Assembly: GCA_021324775.1 (NCBI GenBank)
Contig: JAJPIM010000043.1
Coordinates: forward strand, 80,873 to 144,872
DNA length: 64,000 nt
Reading direction: 5' to 3'
Source of the DNA: Gemmatimonadota bacterium
Lineage (GTDB): Bacteria; Gemmatimonadota; Gemmatimonadetes; Gemmatimonadales; Gemmatimonadaceae
Shown here: one piece after another, positions 36,180-46,914 of the stretch
How the letters are laid out: each line of letters starts with the position of its first letter
Position numbering within the stretch: the stretch's first letter is position 1
Translations under genes and position numbers: made by a program
The notes under the pieces: generated by a model
What the model was told of the DNA's origin: nothing
Database searches by the model: none
The model's input: only the letters and a program-made list of their open reading frames with translations

Positions 36180-37499
36180 GTGCAGCGAGGCCGGGGATGG
36201 CGGGCATCGGCGAACGCCGCCATCCTCCTGGCTGTCGCCGGATGCGGCGGTGGGCGTGGGCAAACCGCCCCGCCGGTCACCCTTCGGTTCTGGGCGTTCG
36301 GGCGCGAGGGGGAGGTCGTTGAGGCGCTCGTTCCGGACTTCGAGCGCGCGCATCCCGGCATCAACGTGCGTGTGGAGCAGATCCCGTTTACGGCCGCCCA
36401 CGAAAAACTGCTGACCTCCGTCGTGGGCCGCGCGGCTCCTGACATTGCGCAGCTCGGCAACACCTGGGTGCCGGAGCTGGTCGCCCTGCGCGCGCTCGTG
36501 CCGCTGGACTCGTTGCTGGCGCGATCGCGCGCGATCGCGCGGAGCGACTACTTCGACGGCATCTGGGACACGAACATCATCGATGGTGCGACGTGGGGCG
36601 TGCCCTGGTACGTGGACACGCGCGTGATCTTCTACCGCTCCGACATCCTCGCGAGCGCGGGCTTCCCGGCGGCGCCGCGCACCTGGCGGGAGTGGCGGGA
36701 AGCCCTGACGCGGGTGCGCGCCCGTGCGGGCGGGCATCGCTACGGGATCCTCCTTCCGATAAACGAATGGGCGCAGCCCGTGATATTGGGACTCGCCAGT
36801 GGAGCCCCGCTGCTGCGGGATGACGATACCTACGGAGACTTCTCGGAGCCGCGATTCCGGGCAGCGTTCGCATTCTACACCGGGCTCTTTCGCGACAGTC
36901 TCGCGGCGCCCGTCAGCAATGTACAGATCGCCAACCTGTACCAGTCGTTCGGGAACGGCGAGTTCGCGATGTTCATCTCCGGTCCGTGGGACGTCGGCGA
37001 GTGCTTGCGCCGCCTCCCGCCGTCGCTGCAGGGACGCTGGACGACGGCGCCGATACCGGCCCCGGACCCGTCGGACACCACCACGCCCGGCACATCGCTC
37101 GCGGGGGGTTCGAGCCTGGTCGTGTTCAAGGGATCGCCGCATCCCGATTCCGCCTGGGCATTCATTGAATACCTCTCCGGGCCCGCCCAGCAGTCACGAT
37201 TCTACGCCCTGAGCGGCGACCTGCCGCCACGCCAATCGGCATGGGAGGACTCGGCGCTCCGGACCAACTCCTACGCCCGCGCGTTCCGGCGCCAGCTTCA
37301 ATTCGTGCGGGCGACGCCGAAGATCCCGGAGTGGGACGAGATCACGACGCTGCTGGCCGATCAGGCCGAAGCCGCCGTCCGCGGTGGCGTTCCGCCCGAT
37401 TCGGCGCTCGCGGTCCTGGACCGGGAAGTGGACCGGGCACTCGAGAAGCGCCGGTGGATGCGCGGCCGAATGCACCACGACACGGCAGCGACATCATGA
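36180..37499 (+). CDS. ABC transporter sugar-binding protein
   Basis: VTLRFWAFGREGEVVEALVPDFERAHPGINVRVEQIPFTAAHEKLLTSVVGRAAPDIAQLGNTWVPE. Confidence 0.9.
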   Translation: MQRGRGWRASANAAILLAVAGCGGGRGQTAPPVTLRFWAFGREGEVVEALVPDFERAHPGINVRVEQIPFTAAHEKLLTSVVGRAAPDIAQLGNTWVPELVALRALVPLDSLLARSRAIARSDYFDGIWDTNIIDGATWGVPWYVDTRVIFYRSDILASAGFPAAPRTWREWREALTRVRARAGGHRYGILLPINEWAQPVILGLASGAPLLRDDDTYGDFSEPRFRAAFAFYTGLFRDSLAAPVSNVQIANLYQSFGNGEFAMFISGPWDVGECLRRLPPSLQGRWTTAPIPAPDPSDTTTPGTSLAGGSSLVVFKGSPHPDSAWAFIEYLSGPAQQSRFYALSGDLPPRQSAWEDSALRTNSYARAFRRQLQFVRATPKIPEWDEITTLLADQAEAAVRGGVPPDSALAVLDREVDRALEKRRWMRGRMHHDTAATS

Positions 37500-38419
37500 G
37501 CAGCGCCACCATGGTGCGCGGCGATGCCGGCGCCCGGGCGGCCCGGCGAGCCGCCGTGATTTTCCTCGCACCGGGTCTGGTGCTGATCACGCTGACGTTC
37601 CTGCTGCCGTCGATCGCGGCGCTCGGGCTGAGCCTCACGGACTTCGACATCTACGCCGTCGCGTCGCCGGGCAATACGCGATTCATCTGGCTCCGCAACT
37701 ACGCGGAGCTGGCGCGGACGCCGATGTTCTGGATCTCGCTCCGCAACACGTTGTATTTCGTGCTGGCCGGCGGCCCGATCTCGGTCCTCGTGTCGCTCGC
37801 CGTGGCCGTGATGCTCGACTCGGAACTCGTTCGCTGGCGCGGGTTCTTCCGGACCGTCTACTTCGCTCCGGTGGTGACGACACTCGTCGCGGTGGCGGTG
37901 GTCTGGAAATACCTCTACGACCCGCGCTACGGGCTGCTCAACGCAGGGCTGCACGCGATCGGATTGCCGCCGGTCGACTGGCTGGGGTCCACGGCCTGGG
38001 CGATGCCGTCGATCATCCTGATGACCGTGTGGAAGGGCTTCGGCTACAACATGATCATCTTCATGGCCGGGCTGCAGGCCGTGCCCGGCGATCTCTACGA
38101 TGCGGCGCGCGTCGATGGGGCGGGTGCGTGGCAGCGGTTCTGGCACGTCACGCTGCCGACGCTGGCCCCCACGTTTCTGTTCGTCAGCATCACCACGATG
38201 ATCGGCTTCCTCCAGTTGTTCTCCGAGCCGTACGTCATGACGCAGGGGGGGCCACTCCACGCGACCTTGAGCATCGGTCTGTACATGTTCACGGAAGGAT
38301 TCGAGTCCTGGCATGTCGGGATGGGCGCAGCGATCGCCTTCGTGCTCTTCGGGCTGACGCTGATCGGTGCCCTGGTCCAGTTGCGGCTGCGTCCCAAGGG
38401 CACAGAGGGCGGCGCGTGA
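37496..38419 (+). CDS. Sugar ABC transporter permease (MalF-type)
   Basis: ATG overlaps SBP stop; DAARVDGAGAWQRFWHVTLPTLAPTFLF EAA motif. Confidence 0.92.
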   Translation: MSSATMVRGDAGARAARRAAVIFLAPGLVLITLTFLLPSIAALGLSLTDFDIYAVASPGNTRFIWLRNYAELARTPMFWISLRNTLYFVLAGGPISVLVSLAVAVMLDSELVRWRGFFRTVYFAPVVTTLVAVAVVWKYLYDPRYGLLNAGLHAIGLPPVDWLGSTAWAMPSIILMTVWKGFGYNMIIFMAGLQAVPGDLYDAARVDGAGAWQRFWHVTLPTLAPTFLFVSITTMIGFLQLFSEPYVMTQGGPLHATLSIGLYMFTEGFESWHVGMGAAIAFVLFGLTLIGALVQLRLRPKGTEGGA

Positions 38420-39324
38420 CCGGCGCCGTCATTCCCTCCGGTGTGCCGGCCGCTGTTTCGGCCGGGCTCGACGAGCGTCCTGCGAGGCGCCCCCGGTGGG
38501 ATACCGGCGTCTCGTGGCGAACCGTGCTCCTGCACGTGCTGCTGGCCGCGATCGCGGGCGTCGCCGTGGCGCCGCTCGCGTGGATGGTGTCCGCGTCGTT
38601 CATGCCGGCGGGCTCCGCGACGACGTACCCGCCGCCGCTCCTCCCGCATCCAGCCACGTGGGCCAACTATCGCGAGCTTTTTTCCCACCTGGATCTGTCC
38701 CGCGAGCTGCGGAACAGCGCGATTGTCGCCGGGCTCATCACCGCTTCATCGCTGCTGTTCAACTCGATGGCGGGGTATGCGTTCGCCAAGTTCAGTTTTC
38801 CCGCGCGCGACCGGCTGTTTCGCCTGGTGCTGCTCGGTCTCTTCATCCCGCCGCAGGTGGCGATGCTCCCTCTGTTCATCCTGCTGCGCGAGTTGCACCT
38901 CGTCAACAGCTTCGCCGGCGTCGTGCTGCCAAGCATGGCGACCGTGTTCGGGATGTTTCTCGTGCGCCAGTACGTCCTCGGCATACCGGACGAGTTGCTC
39001 GATGCGGCGCGCGTAGATGGCGCGGGGGAACTCCGTATCTACTGGTCGATCGTGCTGCCCCTGTGCGCGCCCGTGCTGGTGACGCTCGCGGTCTTCGTCT
39101 TCATGAGCGCCTGGAACGACTTCATGTGGCCGCTGGTGGTCCTGACCGACAGCGCCAAATACACCCTCCCGGTTGGTCTCGCGAATCTGTCACGTGAGCA
39201 TGTCCAGGATACCGAGCTCATGATGGCGGCTTCCGTCGTGACGCTGCTGCCGGTTCTGCTGCTCTTCATCTCGCTCCAGCGCTATTACATCCGGGGCATC
39301 ACCATGGGCGGCGTCAAGGGCTAG
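38416..39324 (+). CDS. Sugar ABC transporter permease (MalG-type)
   Basis: GTG overlaps upstream stop; DAARVDGAGELRIYWSIVLPLCAPVLVTLAVFVFMSAWNDFMWPL. Confidence 0.92.
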   Translation: MTGAVIPSGVPAAVSAGLDERPARRPRWDTGVSWRTVLLHVLLAAIAGVAVAPLAWMVSASFMPAGSATTYPPPLLPHPATWANYRELFSHLDLSRELRNSAIVAGLITASSLLFNSMAGYAFAKFSFPARDRLFRLVLLGLFIPPQVAMLPLFILLRELHLVNSFAGVVLPSMATVFGMFLVRQYVLGIPDELLDAARVDGAGELRIYWSIVLPLCAPVLVTLAVFVFMSAWNDFMWPLVVLTDSAKYTLPVGLANLSREHVQDTELMMAASVVTLLPVLLLFISLQRYYIRGITMGGVKG

Positions 39325-40706
39325 CCCGGAAAGAGATTCATTCCGTTGGACCGGATCACGTCGCGGAAGAACGCGGCACTGGCTTTGGGCGTCCGCCGCT
39401 GCGTCTCGCGATCGACGTGTACGATGCCGAACCGCTTGGAGTATCCGTAGTTCCATTCGAAGTTGTCGAGCAGGGACCAGGCGAAATATCCGCGCAGGTC
39501 AACCCCCGCGGCCATTGCGGCGTGGGCTGCCTGGATATGGCTCCGCAAATACGCGACGCGGTCGTGATCCTCGATCGGCGTGCCGTCCGACGACGCCGGC
39601 TCAGGAAACGCGGCACCGTTCTCGGTGACGTACATGGGTAGCGGTCCGTAGCGGTCGCGCACCCATTGCAGAATGGCAGTGAGACCCGCTGGGTAGATCT
39701 CCCAGCCCATGTCGGTGTGTGCGGACTGCGTCTGTGGGACGCGCGCGGCGCCAGCGGGGAGTGCGCCCGGATCGGCGCGCACGACAGATCGCGAGTAGTA
39801 ATTGACGCCGAGGAAATCCATCGGCCGACGGACGAGCCCCATCTCGGCTTCGCGCATGCCAGGGGGTCCGTCTTCGTATAGGGCGCGCAGCGAGGGCGGC
39901 GAGATGCCGAGAAAGACCGGGTCGAGGTATTGCCGGTTGAAGTAGGCGCTGGCGCGATCGGCGGCACCGAGATCGGCCGCGTCGCCAGACGCGGGCATCT
40001 GTGGCTCGAGGTTGACCGCCAGTCCGATCTCGTGACGTCCCGATGCCCGGTACGCATCCACCGCTGCGGCGTGAGCGCGCAGGAGGTGATACGAGACGCG
40101 ACCCGCCTCGGACGCGCTCTGGTGCCCCGGCGCGAGCACGCCGCGCATATAGCCGCCATCCGTGATGACCCAGGGTTCATTGATCGTCACCCAGAGCCGC
40201 ACCCGGTCATCGAGTGCGCGCACCACGACGTCCGCGTAGTCCGCGAACCACCCCGCACTGTCGGGGTTCAGCCATCCGCCCAGATCCTCGAGCGCGGCCG
40301 GGAGATCCCAGTGGTAGAGGGTGATGAGCGGCTGTATGTTTGACGCGAGCAGCGCGTCGACCAGCCGTTCGTAGAACGCGAGGCCCGGACGGTTGGCGCG
40401 TCCGCGACCCGTGGGGAGAATCCGGCCCCACGCGACGCTCAGCCGGTACGCGGTCAGGCCCAGGCTCTGCATGAGGGCGACGTCGTCCGCGGCGCGGCGG
40501 TAGTGATCGCAGGCGATGTCGCCCGTGTCGCCGCCCTGTATCGTGCCGGGGGTGTGGGCGAAGCGGTGCCAGATGCTGGCGCCGGCTCCGTCGGCGAGTG
40601 GCGAGCCTTCGATCTGGTACGCCGACGTCGCGGCGCCCCAGAGAAACTGCTCGGGGAATCGTGTCGCCGGCCGCGCGCCGGTTGCAGAGAGAGGAGGGAC
40701 CGTCAT
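39321..40706 (-). CDS. Beta-glucosidase, GH1 family
   Basis: FPEQFLWGAATSAYQIEGSPLADGAGASIWHRFAHTPG; LWVTINEPWV; MYVTENGAAFPEP; GYFAWSLLDNFEWNYGYSKRFGIVHVD. Confidence 0.95.
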   Translation of the reverse strand: MTVPPLSATGARPATRFPEQFLWGAATSAYQIEGSPLADGAGASIWHRFAHTPGTIQGGDTGDIACDHYRRAADDVALMQSLGLTAYRLSVAWGRILPTGRGRANRPGLAFYERLVDALLASNIQPLITLYHWDLPAALEDLGGWLNPDSAGWFADYADVVVRALDDRVRLWVTINEPWVITDGGYMRGVLAPGHQSASEAGRVSYHLLRAHAAAVDAYRASGRHEIGLAVNLEPQMPASGDAADLGAADRASAYFNRQYLDPVFLGISPPSLRALYEDGPPGMREAEMGLVRRPMDFLGVNYYSRSVVRADPGALPAGAARVPQTQSAHTDMGWEIYPAGLTAILQWVRDRYGPLPMYVTENGAAFPEPASSDGTPIEDHDRVAYLRSHIQAAHAAMAAGVDLRGYFAWSLLDNFEWNYGYSKRFGIVHVDRETQRRTPKASAAFFRDVIRSNGMNLFPG

Positions 40707-40775
40707 GCGAGTGTCTCACGGGCCGCGGGCAGCCGATGCCCGGCGCGCCTGGTCGAACTGAGGGTGCGGTAGGCG

Positions 40776-41909
40776 GTGGCCAGAGTCACGCTGGAAGGTG
40801 TCCGCAAGGTCTACGCGGACTCCGGATTCGTCGCCGTCCACGATCTCGACCTGGACGTGCGCGACGGCGAGTTCGTCGTGCTGGTCGGCCCGTCGGGGTG
40901 TGGGAAATCAACGACACTGCGGATGATCGCGGGCCTCGAATCCATCACGGCGGGCCGCCTGTCGATCGGCGGGCGGTTGGTCAACAATCTCCCGCCCAAA
41001 GAGCGCGACATCGCCATGGTGTTCCAGGGCTACGCGCTCTATCCCCATATGACGGTGTTCGAGAATATGGCTTTCGCTCTGACGCTCCGCAAGCAACCAC
41101 GGCGTGACATCGAAGCGCGCGTCGACCGAGCCGCGGACATTCTCGGACTCACGAGCGTGCTCGATCGCCGGCCCCGGCAACTGTCGGGCGGACAGCGGCA
41201 GCGTGTGGCGATCGGACGAGCGATCGTCCGCGACCCGCAGGTCTTCCTGTTCGACGAGCCGCTCTCGAATCTCGATGCCCAGTTCCGTCTCGAGATGCGG
41301 CGCGAAATTGCCATGCTCCACCGCCAACTTGGCGCGACCACGATTTACGTCACACACGATCAGGTCGAAGCCATGACGCTCGGGGACCGGATCGTCGTGC
41401 TCGATGCGGGGCACGTGCAGCAGATCGGTGCGCCGCTGGATCTATACGACCACCCGGCGAATCGCTTCGTCGCCGCGTTCATCGGGAGCCCGGCGATGAA
41501 CCTCATCGACGGCGAGCTCGCGGCAGCGCCGGGCGGCCCGGATGATGGTGTCGTCTTCCGATCGTTGGATGGCGCGCTTCGGACACCCGTCGGCGGTCCA
41601 GCGCGAGCCGTGGCGAAATCATGGGCCGGCAAGCCGGTCACGCTCGGCGTCCGTCCGGAGCACGTCATCGTCGCTGCGCCCGGCGGCGCGGACGGCGACG
41701 CGACGCGCGGCACGTTGCAGGGGGTCGAGCCGCTCGGCTACGAGGTCATCGCTCGCGCGTCGGCGGGCGCCGTCATCGTGACCGCGCGCATGGTCACTGC
41801 GGCGCTGCCTCGGCCCGACGCTCCGGTAACGATCCACCTGGATGCCGCGCGCGTACAACTGTTCGACCGCACGACGGGATTGGCGATCGGCGCCGCTCAG
41901 GGCGTGTAG
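40776..41909 (+). CDS. Sugar ABC transporter ATP-binding protein (UgpC/MsmX-like)
   Basis: [67 protein letters not shown]. Confidence 0.94.
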   Translation: MARVTLEGVRKVYADSGFVAVHDLDLDVRDGEFVVLVGPSGCGKSTTLRMIAGLESITAGRLSIGGRLVNNLPPKERDIAMVFQGYALYPHMTVFENMAFALTLRKQPRRDIEARVDRAADILGLTSVLDRRPRQLSGGQRQRVAIGRAIVRDPQVFLFDEPLSNLDAQFRLEMRREIAMLHRQLGATTIYVTHDQVEAMTLGDRIVVLDAGHVQQIGAPLDLYDHPANRFVAAFIGSPAMNLIDGELAAAPGGPDDGVVFRSLDGALRTPVGGPARAVAKSWAGKPVTLGVRPEHVIVAAPGGADGDATRGTLQGVEPLGYEVIARASAGAVIVTARMVTAALPRPDAPVTIHLDAARVQLFDRTTGLAIGAAQGV

Positions 41910-44788
41910 CGGATTCCGCCGTACGCGCGAAGCTTGTACTTGAAGGGAGCGCTGATCGAATAGCCCGTGCCCGCCATCAACCAGACGGATGGCAGGTCGA
42001 TGAATGGTACCCGCCGAAATATGTGCTGGATCTCCGCGCCATAGACGTCATGATCGGCGTCGCTCGCCGTGAGAGCCGACAGCCGCTCGTAGTACAGTGC
42101 GACGGGACCTACGTCTCCTTCGACGCGTTGATCGAGGAGTTGATTGCCGCCGGCGACGCCGAGCGGCAGGGCCGGGACCGCGACGCGCTGCGTCAGCAGC
42201 GCCGTGTCGGTGAGGGGTGCCGGCGTCCCTCCGGCGACCATGTGCTCGAAGAGCGGGGCGTCGTGGTTCACGAGACCGTACATCGCGCGATAGCGGAGCA
42301 GCCAGCCGCCGATACCGGCAGCGAGTGCCCCGTGGACGAGGAGGCGCTGCCAGGACGTGCCGTCGGTGGTCCCAATCGTGCCCGTCCCGCCGGCCGACCC
42401 GAACAGCAGCACGTCGCCACGGGACAGGTTCGCGGAACCCGTGTACGCCGCAAAGGCAAGAGAGCGGGCGTGGCCGGGCCCGTCATCGAGTGTCATGCGG
42501 GCTGTCGAGATGCCGAGGCGGGCCTCGCTGGTGAGCGGAGTACCGTCGGCCACGTACGACGCGGCCAGCAACGCTCCTCGGTAGGTGGCGTCGAGGGAGT
42601 CGGACACGAACCGGCCCGCAGTCTGGCGCGAAGGGAATTGCGAGATCGCAAATGCCGAGAGGTCGATCGCGACTGGCAGGCCACGCCACGTCGCCGCGGC
42701 AGCGCCTCCGCGCCACGTCCCGGGATCGCCGATCGATCCCTGGATGCTCCAGGCGAGGCGTCCGACGGGATCGCTGCTCCCGAACCAGAGCGTGAAATAG
42801 CGACCGTCCGGGGATACTGATCCGCCGGGAAGATACCGGTATTCATGCGGCCCGAGGCCGTATGCGGACGCGGGACCTACAGTGGCCGGCGGCAGGGAAT
42901 CCGCCGGGGGCGCGGGCGGCACGGCCGCCGGGGCGAGCGACGAAGAGAGCATCGGCGTCGCGACCGGCCGCGCATCGGCGGCGTCGATCCGGTGCAGGTC
43001 TCGTCCGCGGGCGGACAAGCTGAGGAAAAAGACGTGGGAGTCCGCTGGCGATGCGTCCGGCGCGACGGCGCCGCCACTAGTCGCGGCGAGCGGGTGTATC
43101 GCGCCGCTGGCCAGCTCGATGACCTCGAGATGCTGCACGCCGCCCAGCTCCGAGACGGCTACGACGGATTCGCCGCCCGCCATGTAGGACGCCGCATACC
43201 GGCTCGCACCGTCCTGGGGACCGACGGCATGCAGATCGGCCGCACCGCTGTCGCGTATCGCGAATGTCTCGAGATGCCAATGATCGCTGTCGTGCACCGT
43301 CACGATCGCCGTGCGCCCGTCGGGCGCAAACCGCGGCCGGTAATACTCGCGTGTGGGCGAACCGGCGAGCAGAACGGAAACTGTGCCGTGACGGAGGTTC
43401 ACACTGACGACGTCGCAAATGCCGCCCAGGCATCGGACACCGATAGCGGTTCGGCCGTCGGGTGCGGGGTCCGCGCCGCGGACGGCCGCGCCGTGCGTGA
43501 TCCGGCGGATCTGCTGCGTGCGGAGGTTCCATTCGTAGAGATCCGGCCGCAATGCGCCGTCGCGCAGCGGCTCGTCGTGCGTGACCAACAGGCGCTCGCC
43601 ATCGGCGAAGAACCGCGGAAGGTCGTACCCGACTCCGCGCGCGGCATCGAGAACGGCGACGGGCCGGCGGGGGGGTGGATACGGCTGGACGGCGGCTACG
43701 TCATCCGGGTCGCGGGCGAGCATAGCAGCGATTGCGGCTGCGGCGGCCGAGTCGGGCGGCGCAGGCGCCGTCGCCCAGACGACGATACGGGATGGGTGTC
43801 CCGGTATTCTCACCGGGACGGCGATCGAGGCACCGTCGCGCGAGACGGCCGGGTCGCCCGTGTACCACGTGAGATGCTGAAAGGTTTCGCCCGAGTCGAG
43901 ACCGGCGGCCGCGATGTCGTCTGCTGCTCGTAGCGCTTTGCCTGTGAGCTCGGCCGTGAACCGGCCGTAGAGCGCGACCGGCGTGTCGCCGAATACCCCG
44001 GCGAATGCCGCCGCGAAGTCTCTGTCCTGCCGCGCCGTCATGCGCCGCCAGAGCCGGGGCAGGCTCTCGTCGCCGGCTCGCGCCACGAGCCACTCGAGAA
44101 ATGCGGATCCCGCGAGGTATGCCATGGAGCCGCCCAGATATCGCGGGCTTCCATTCAGCTCCGAGTACGCCGGCAAGCGGCCTTCGAGCGCAAACTGTCG
44201 CAGCACACCGGCCCGGGCCACGCTGTTTGGCCGCCCGCTGCCCGTGAGCCGTCCCTCGACGTAGGTGGCGTACCCCTCAATCACCCAGCGCGGTGAATTG
44301 CGGACGATCGGGCTGATGTCGACGGGCAGCAGTCGCCAGAGCACGCGCTGGAGGGGGTTTCGCGACGGCCGCGTGAGGTGCGCGATATGCGCGAACTCGT
44401 GAACCGTGAGCAATTCGGCCCAGTCGCTGGCGTGGCCGATGTCTTCGCTCGGCTCGGGAGGAGTCGGCCACAGCACGATCGTCGGCGCGTCGAGGATGGG
44501 CAGGGAAGCGCCGTTCGAGACATTGTACGGATCGTCGATGACGACTGTGACCTTGCGCGCGGGGCCGCTGCCGACGAGGGCGACCACTGCATCGTGCACT
44601 CCCTCCAGACGTCCCGCCGCATCGATGGCCCAGGGGCGCATGATGCGCGGGAAATGGACGTCGAAATGCGCGGTGTGGATCGTCTCCCACTGCAGTTCCG
44701 GCCGTGTGTACACCTGGGCACGAACCGGCACGCCCGCGACTCCGAGGCTGGCACACAAGCAGCGCAGGGCGTTGCGGCCGAGTCGCAT
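41897..44788 (-). CDS. Secreted HExxH-like metallopeptidase domain fused to beta-propeller and C-terminal beta-barrel-like region
   Basis: [62 protein letters not shown]; TolB-like propeller repeats; barrel-like C-terminus. Confidence 0.75.
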   Translation of the reverse strand: MRLGRNALRCLCASLGVAGVPVRAQVYTRPELQWETIHTAHFDVHFPRIMRPWAIDAAGRLEGVHDAVVALVGSGPARKVTVVIDDPYNVSNGASLPILDAPTIVLWPTPPEPSEDIGHASDWAELLTVHEFAHIAHLTRPSRNPLQRVLWRLLPVDISPIVRNSPRWVIEGYATYVEGRLTGSGRPNSVARAGVLRQFALEGRLPAYSELNGSPRYLGGSMAYLAGSAFLEWLVARAGDESLPRLWRRMTARQDRDFAAAFAGVFGDTPVALYGRFTAELTGKALRAADDIAAAGLDSGETFQHLTWYTGDPAVSRDGASIAVPVRIPGHPSRIVVWATAPAPPDSAAAAAIAAMLARDPDDVAAVQPYPPPRRPVAVLDAARGVGYDLPRFFADGERLLVTHDEPLRDGALRPDLYEWNLRTQQIRRITHGAAVRGADPAPDGRTAIGVRCLGGICDVVSVNLRHGTVSVLLAGSPTREYYRPRFAPDGRTAIVTVHDSDHWHLETFAIRDSGAADLHAVGPQDGASRYAASYMAGGESVVAVSELGGVQHLEVIELASGAIHPLAATSGGAVAPDASPADSHVFFLSLSARGRDLHRIDAADARPVATPMLSSSLAPAAVPPAPPADSLPPATVGPASAYGLGPHEYRYLPGGSVSPDGRYFTLWFGSSDPVGRLAWSIQGSIGDPGTWRGGAAAATWRGLPVAIDLSAFAISQFPSRQTAGRFVSDSLDATYRGALLAASYVADGTPLTSEARLGISTARMTLDDGPGHARSLAFAAYTGSANLSRGDVLLFGSAGGTGTIGTTDGTSWQRLLVHGALAAGIGGWLLRYRAMYGLVNHDAPLFEHMVAGGTPAPLTDTALLTQRVAVPALPLGVAGGNQLLDQRVEGDVGPVALYYERLSALTASDADHDVYGAEIQHIFRRVPFIDLPSVWLMAGTGYSISAPFKYKLRAYGGIRYTP

Positions 44789-44882
44789 CCCGGAAAGTAA
44801 CGATCGTTCGTGAGGGAGAGTCGTTCAGCCCAACCCGGCGTAACCCGCTCTGGCCCCGGCGTCCCCCAGCGTCACACCGGGA

Positions 44883-45914
44883 TCAAGTCGCCGGCTGAGG
44901 AGTGACTGGGCCAGGAGCGCCCGGCGCGCCGAGGTACCCCATGGCGTTCAGGCGTGCGATCCTGAGGCGCATCGGCGGGTGCGTTCCAAGCAAATCGGCC
45001 CACCAACCCTCGCGCGTGGACGCATCCTGTCCGAGCGGGTCGGCGATGCACAGGTGCGCGGCGCCGCCCGTGATCGCACTCTTGGGCGCGTCCGGCTGTT
45101 CGATCTTGTGTAGCGCCGAGGCCAGCGCGGCAGGGTTGCGCGTGAATTGGGCGGACATCGCATCGGCCAGGTATTCACGCTTGCGGCTCACGGCCATCGC
45201 CATCAACTGCGTGAGGATCGGCGCGAGGATCCAGCTCACGAACCAGACGATGAAGATCACGATGTAGACAGGCCCCATGTTCTTGGATCGCGACCCGCCA
45301 CCCGAGCCCTGGAACATGATGCGCCGGAGACCGTGCGAGAGGATCGCGACCACACCCACGAGCGCCGCCAGCAGAGTCATGAGGCGCACGTCGAGGTTCT
45401 TGATGTGGCCCATCTCGTGGCCGATCACGGCTTGCAGTTCATCGCGGTTACAGAGTGACAACAGCGTCGTGGTGACCGCGATGGACGCGGACGCCGGATC
45501 GCGGCCGGTTGAAAAGGCGTTGGGATCGGGGTCGTCGATGATGTACAGACGCGGGCGGGGAATACCCGCGGCGATGGCCATCTCGTCCACGACGTCCACC
45601 AGCTGCTGTTCGGCAGGCGTCGACGGCGCCGTGATCTCTCGCGCACCCGTGGACCACAGCACGGCGTTGGAGCCGGACATCCATCCCCAACGCGCCAGCA
45701 CGACGCCCAGGCCGAAGAGCAGGATGCCAAACCACGGAAAAACGTGGTGATAGTGATCGGGAGGCGCATCGGCCGTCATGCCGTACATGAGAAGATCAGC
45801 GCCGAGGCCGAGCCAGGCGAAGAAAATCAGGAATGCCGCGATCAGCCAGCGCGAGCGTCGGCGGTTCGCGAGCTGTTGCGCAAACAGGTTCGGAGTTTCG
45901 TCCATTGGAAGCAT
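44883..45914 (-). CDS. htpX: M48-family zinc metalloprotease HtpX
   Basis: VIGHEMGHIKNLDVRLMTLLAALVGVVAI; PNAFSTGRDPASASIAVTTTLL. Confidence 0.9.
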   Translation of the reverse strand: MLPMDETPNLFAQQLANRRRSRWLIAAFLIFFAWLGLGADLLMYGMTADAPPDHYHHVFPWFGILLFGLGVVLARWGWMSGSNAVLWSTGAREITAPSTPAEQQLVDVVDEMAIAAGIPRPRLYIIDDPDPNAFSTGRDPASASIAVTTTLLSLCNRDELQAVIGHEMGHIKNLDVRLMTLLAALVGVVAILSHGLRRIMFQGSGGGSRSKNMGPVYIVIFIVWFVSWILAPILTQLMAMAVSRKREYLADAMSAQFTRNPAALASALHKIEQPDAPKSAITGGAAHLCIADPLGQDASTREGWWADLLGTHPPMRLRIARLNAMGYLGAPGAPGPVTPQPAT

Positions 45915-45958
45915 CCCGCGAGCCCTGGTGTGCCCGCAGGCGGCGGCCTACCGGCCGC

Positions 45959-46600
45959 TCAGGACCGGGCCGGCGGCGTGACGGGCGGCGCTGGCGGGGG
46001 CGGCACTGCTACGCGAGGCGCCATCGAGAGGTCGACGGCCACGTTCTCGCGCTCGGCAGTGTCGCTGATTTCCCAGAGTTCGGCGGGTGCGGCTCCCGCA
46101 ATGCCTGCGACGAGCATTGTGGGAAATTGCCGCTGGCTGGTGTTGTACGCCGTCGCCGTGTCGTTGTAGAGCTGCCGCGCGAACGCGATCTTGTTCTCGG
46201 TGGTCGTCAACTCTTCCTGGAGTTGCGCGACGTTGCCCGTCGCTTTGAGGTCGGGATACGCCTCGACCACGGCGAACAGCCGCCCGAGTGCGCCGCTCAG
46301 TTGCGACTCCGCCGCCGCGGTGGCCGCGACACCCGGGCCGGCGGGCCCAGCTCCTGATTGAACCGCGATCGCCTTGTTGCGGGCGCTGACGACGGCATCG
46401 AGCGTATCGCGCTCGAAGTTCATCGCGCCTTTTACCGTGTTGACGAGATTGGGGATCAGGTCGTGGCGCCGCTTGAGCTGGACGTCGATCTGCTTCCAGG
46501 CATTCGCCACCTGATTCTTGAGCCCGATCAGCCCATTGTACGCACTGACCAGCCAGGCCATCACAACCACCACGATGACTACAAGCACGATCAGCGGCAT
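45959..46600 (-). CDS. LemA-family protein
   Basis: VSAYNGLIGLKNQVANAWKQIDVQLKRRHDLIPNLVNTVKGAMNFERDTLDAVVSARNKA. Confidence 0.95.
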   Translation of the reverse strand: MPLIVLVVIVVVVMAWLVSAYNGLIGLKNQVANAWKQIDVQLKRRHDLIPNLVNTVKGAMNFERDTLDAVVSARNKAIAVQSGAGPAGPGVAATAAAESQLSGALGRLFAVVEAYPDLKATGNVAQLQEELTTTENKIAFARQLYNDTATAYNTSQRQFPTMLVAGIAGAAPAELWEISDTAERENVAVDLSMAPRVAVPPPPAPPVTPPARS

Positions 46601-46619
46601 TGGTTACGCCCCAGTCGGT

Positions 46620-46823
46620 TTAGGGGGACTTGCTCGATGCAGCCGGATCCTCGGTCGCTGGCGGCGCTCCCATTCCGAGCCTGTCGAGCAACCAGGTCGC
46701 CGGGATGATGAAGAAGGGCGTCAGGAATGCGCCCAGCAGTGTGTTCACCCAGATCAGCGCGATGTAGAACGCGCCGAGTCCGACTGAAAACCATACGATG
46801 GCCAACGGTCCTTGCGACTCCAC
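46620..46823 (-). CDS. Small membrane protein
   Basis: ESQGPLAIVWFSVGLGAFYIALIWVNTLLGAFLTPFFIIPATWLLDRLGMG hydrophobic ORF, GTG start at 46823. Confidence 0.5.
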   Translation of the reverse strand: MESQGPLAIVWFSVGLGAFYIALIWVNTLLGAFLTPFFIIPATWLLDRLGMGAPPATEDPAASSKSP

Positions 46824-46914
46824 GGGCACCTCGAGCTGGCAGAATCCTCTCGTTCGCACGGCACGCGCACCCATGGCGCAGGTCGCGCGACCCTATAGAC
46901 TGTGGCATAAGGAT

